From positions 89,204 to 153,203 of the forward strand of contig NZ_JAHQCX010000014.1 in assembly GCF_019042245.1 (NCBI RefSeq): a stretch of DNA of 64,000 bases. Direction: 5' to 3'. Of this stretch, positions 62,364-64,000 are shown piece by piece. Source of the DNA: Diplocloster modestus. Its GTDB lineage: Bacteria; Bacillota; Clostridia; Lachnospirales; Lachnospiraceae. Under the pieces are notes generated by a model. The model made no database searches, was not told the DNA's origin, and saw only the letters and a program-made list of their open reading frames with translations. The position numbers were made by a program, and so were the translations under genes. Position 1 is the first letter of the stretch, and each line of letters opens with the position of its first letter.

Positions 62364-63695
62364 TCAACATTCTTTTTTCTCTGACATGGCCTTTGTGTAT
62401 TTCATCATCAAATATACAACCACGGCCGCAATCAGCAGTTCCGTAACAGGCATGGCAAACCACAGGGCACCGGCTCCCAGAAACAGGGGCAGAAACCAGA
62501 TCAGCAGCCCGCTGATCAGCACTCCCCGGAATACCGACACGAAGAATGAGGCCCGTGGTCTCATCAGAGATTGAAAATAATAGGTGGAAAATATATTCAA
62601 CGGCAGCAGCAAAAATGAGATTCCATAAGCCCGGAGGATCGCCGGTCCCACCGCCAGCACTTCATCCGTGGGAGTCATAAAGATTCGGATAAATCCGTTC
62701 GGGAAAATAAGGATCAGCGCAGTCCAGGCCAGGCCGAAAAAGGCAGTAGTCAGCAGTGCATATCGAAGGGTCTGCCGGATCCGGTCCCATTGCCGGGCTC
62801 CGTAATTGATTGAAAATATTGGCTGGGAAGCCTGGCCCACACTGTACGCACAGCACTGTACGATCGTACTGATGTTGACGATGACGCCATAGACCGCCAA
62901 GGCATTGGTTCCCGAATATTTCATAATCTGCCTGTTAAACAGCATCGTCAGGACGCCCATAGCGATGTCTATAAAAAAGGTGGCGAATCCTGTGATCCCG
63001 ATCTTTTTCAGCTTTACCGTCAGTCCTTTCAGCCTGACCAGCCTCAGCGTATTTTTACCGGTCAAAAAATGGGTAAGCATTATAAGAAAAGTAATGAGCG
63101 CCCCTATGGCTGTAGCCAGGCCCGCTCCCATGATGCCCATATCTAACCGGAATACACAGATATAATCTCCAGCAACGTTAAAGATCCCGCCTGCCAGAAC
63201 AGCGGCAGTCGCAAGGCCTGGGTTACCGTCATTCCGCAAAAATGCCGCCAGCATCTGGTTAAACAAAAAGAGGGGTACCGCAAATTTCACCGGTCCCAGG
63301 TATTCCCTGGCAAGCGGCAGCAGCGTCTCCTCGGCCCCGAAGAGTTTCAGCATCGGTTGGTCAAAAAACGCTACGGCACACCAGCTGATCAGCGCCAGCA
63401 CAATGGTACCGATCAGTGCGGCGGTAAAATATTCATGTTCCGTCCCGTCCTGCCTTTTTCCCCTGGCCGTACTGAATAAAACAGACCCGCCGATTCCCGT
63501 CAGAAGCCCCAGACTGTATATAATATTCCAGACCGGAGCCACCACGGCCAGTGCAGCGGTTCCGGCAGGCCCCTGATATTGTCCCACCATTGCCATATCC
63601 ACCAGCCCGTAGATGGAAGAAATTAACGCGCTTCCAAATGCCGCCGTCAGGTATTTAAAATAAATCTTCCTCACTTTTCCATGTAAAAGATCCAT
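62364..63695 (-). CDS. MATE family efflux transporter
   Basis: A 443-residue exporter with about twelve hydrophobic segments, beginning YFKYLTAAFGSALISSIYGLVDMAMVGQY, and GGSVLFSTARGKRQ after segment two. It belongs to a different branch from the MATE protein at 16055-17500. AAAGGAGG lies 5 nt before the ATG. Its leader contains a complete terminator just upstream of the ribosome site, so expression probably depends on attenuation. Confidence 0.92.
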   Translation of the reverse strand: MDLLHGKVRKIYFKYLTAAFGSALISSIYGLVDMAMVGQYQGPAGTAALAVVAPVWNIIYSLGLLTGIGGSVLFSTARGKRQDGTEHEYFTAALIGTIVLALISWCAVAFFDQPMLKLFGAEETLLPLAREYLGPVKFAVPLFLFNQMLAAFLRNDGNPGLATAAVLAGGIFNVAGDYICVFRLDMGIMGAGLATAIGALITFLIMLTHFLTGKNTLRLVRLKGLTVKLKKIGITGFATFFIDIAMGVLTMLFNRQIMKYSGTNALAVYGVIVNISTIVQCCAYSVGQASQPIFSINYGARQWDRIRQTLRYALLTTAFFGLAWTALILIFPNGFIRIFMTPTDEVLAVGPAILRAYGISFLLLPLNIFSTYYFQSLMRPRASFFVSVFRGVLISGLLIWFLPLFLGAGALWFAMPVTELLIAAVVVYLMMKYTKAMSEKKEC

Positions 63696-63718
63696 GATGT
63701 CCTCCTTTAATTAAAATC

Positions 63719-63841
63719 AAAAAAAGCCGGATAAAGAACAGGCATTTCAACCTGTCACCTTATCCGGCCTCACATTTCTCCTGAATGATCCGCCCTCCGA
63801 GTGAGCGTAGTCATTATAGCATATCAATTTCAAACAATCAA
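63719..63841 (-). promoter_or_regulatory. MATE gene leader with promoter and attenuator
   Basis: On the minus strand: TTGATT (63841-63836), 17 bp, TATAAT (63818-63813). The ~85-nt leader has a CTCAC/GTGAG stem (63805-63801 with 63773-63769), directly followed by a terminator stem GCCGGATAA/TTATCCGGC (63768-63760 with 63734-63726) with inner ACAGG/CCTGT and U7. The MATE start follows about 25 nt later. Inside the first stem, AGGAG is followed by ATG TGA, a start-stop pair; an in-frame ATT-CAG-GAG reading is also possible. Confidence 0.7.
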
Positions 63842-63927
63842 GAAGAGAAAACTTCTTTTTCTTTCCCCCTGAAATGAAAAAGTAAATTCCACTCTCTTTT
63901 CTTGCGGTAGCATTTACTTCTGTACAG

Positions 63928-63957
63928 TTGATATTTACTCTTTCATATCAGTATGAT
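63928..63957 (+). promoter_or_regulatory. Candidate promoter for a gene beyond the right edge
   Basis: TTGATA (63928-63933), 18 bp, TATGAT (63952-63957). The last bases of the window hold GAAGGAGA, a good ribosome site, so a plus-strand gene probably starts just outside. Confidence 0.45.
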
Positions 63958-64000
63958 ATCTTTGTAGTTCCTTCTGGCAGCAGTAGAAGGAGATTTCTAT

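Noticed and set aside
62364..63695. Second copy of the first MATE gene by duplication
   Set aside because: The two proteins share only the general family layout; their N-termini and loop sequences differ throughout.

Overview
The window looks like a chromosomal segment of a spore-forming, anaerobic Clostridia member, most likely a gut Lachnospiraceae. The reasons are a spoIIID sporulation regulator, many AGGAGG-type ribosome sites, several lipoprotein-based sugar ABC systems, a vanG-type ligase and NADH oxidase, catalase and SOD genes for oxygen tolerance. The genus is inferred, not shown. No rRNA, tRNA, CRISPR array or intact insertion sequence was seen.

Layout. 1-1157: left-truncated GIY-YIG/DUF2075 protein, then a 1.1 kb gap with possible mobile-element debris. 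2294-12613: a minus-strand operon for import and breakdown of an unknown, probably sulfur-containing compound (ATC-hydrolase-like enzyme, aldo/keto reductase, BMP-type ABC transporter, M20 amidohydrolase, cysteine-desulfidase-like protein), headed by a GntR regulator. 12959-18111: a DUF1016 nuclease gene with an in-frame stop, guaA, a MATE exporter and spoIIID. 18288-25961: response regulator, histidine kinase and sugar ABC operon with a flavoprotein; then NADH oxidase (26282-27616), a GNAT enzyme, and a vanG-like operon (28708-32666) containing an NhaC antiporter but no visible serine racemase or VanRS. 33114-36069: D-aminoacylase and an unknown protein. 36247-44440: a LacI regulator fused to a solute-binding domain, divergent from an esterase/sugar ABC operon. 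44536-48153: DUF4261 protein, ArsC-like protein, an orphan PduB-type shell protein and an EamA transporter. 48227-54300: LacI/ABC operon facing an alpha-L-fucosidase. 54393-58660: cysteine-desulfurase-like protein with YedF, catalase, Cu/Zn SOD. 59217-63695: methyltransferase, ureidoglycolate-lyase-like protein, GntR-LacI regulator, a 46-residue ORF and a second MATE exporter behind an attenuator-like leader.

The most unusual layer is non-coding. Palindromic GGACATGTCC arrays, spaced 20-21 bp, occur at four intergenic sites, three of them exactly between convergent genes. A ~90-nt two-hairpin element precedes two unrelated transporter genes and shows one compensatory base pair. A 235-bp near-perfect inverted repeat has a diverged relative elsewhere in the window. 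These, the candidate sulfur-compound operon, the LacI/solute-binding fusion, the orphan PduB and the altered vanG-type operon are the best leads. All statements come from reading the sequence; no database search was run.
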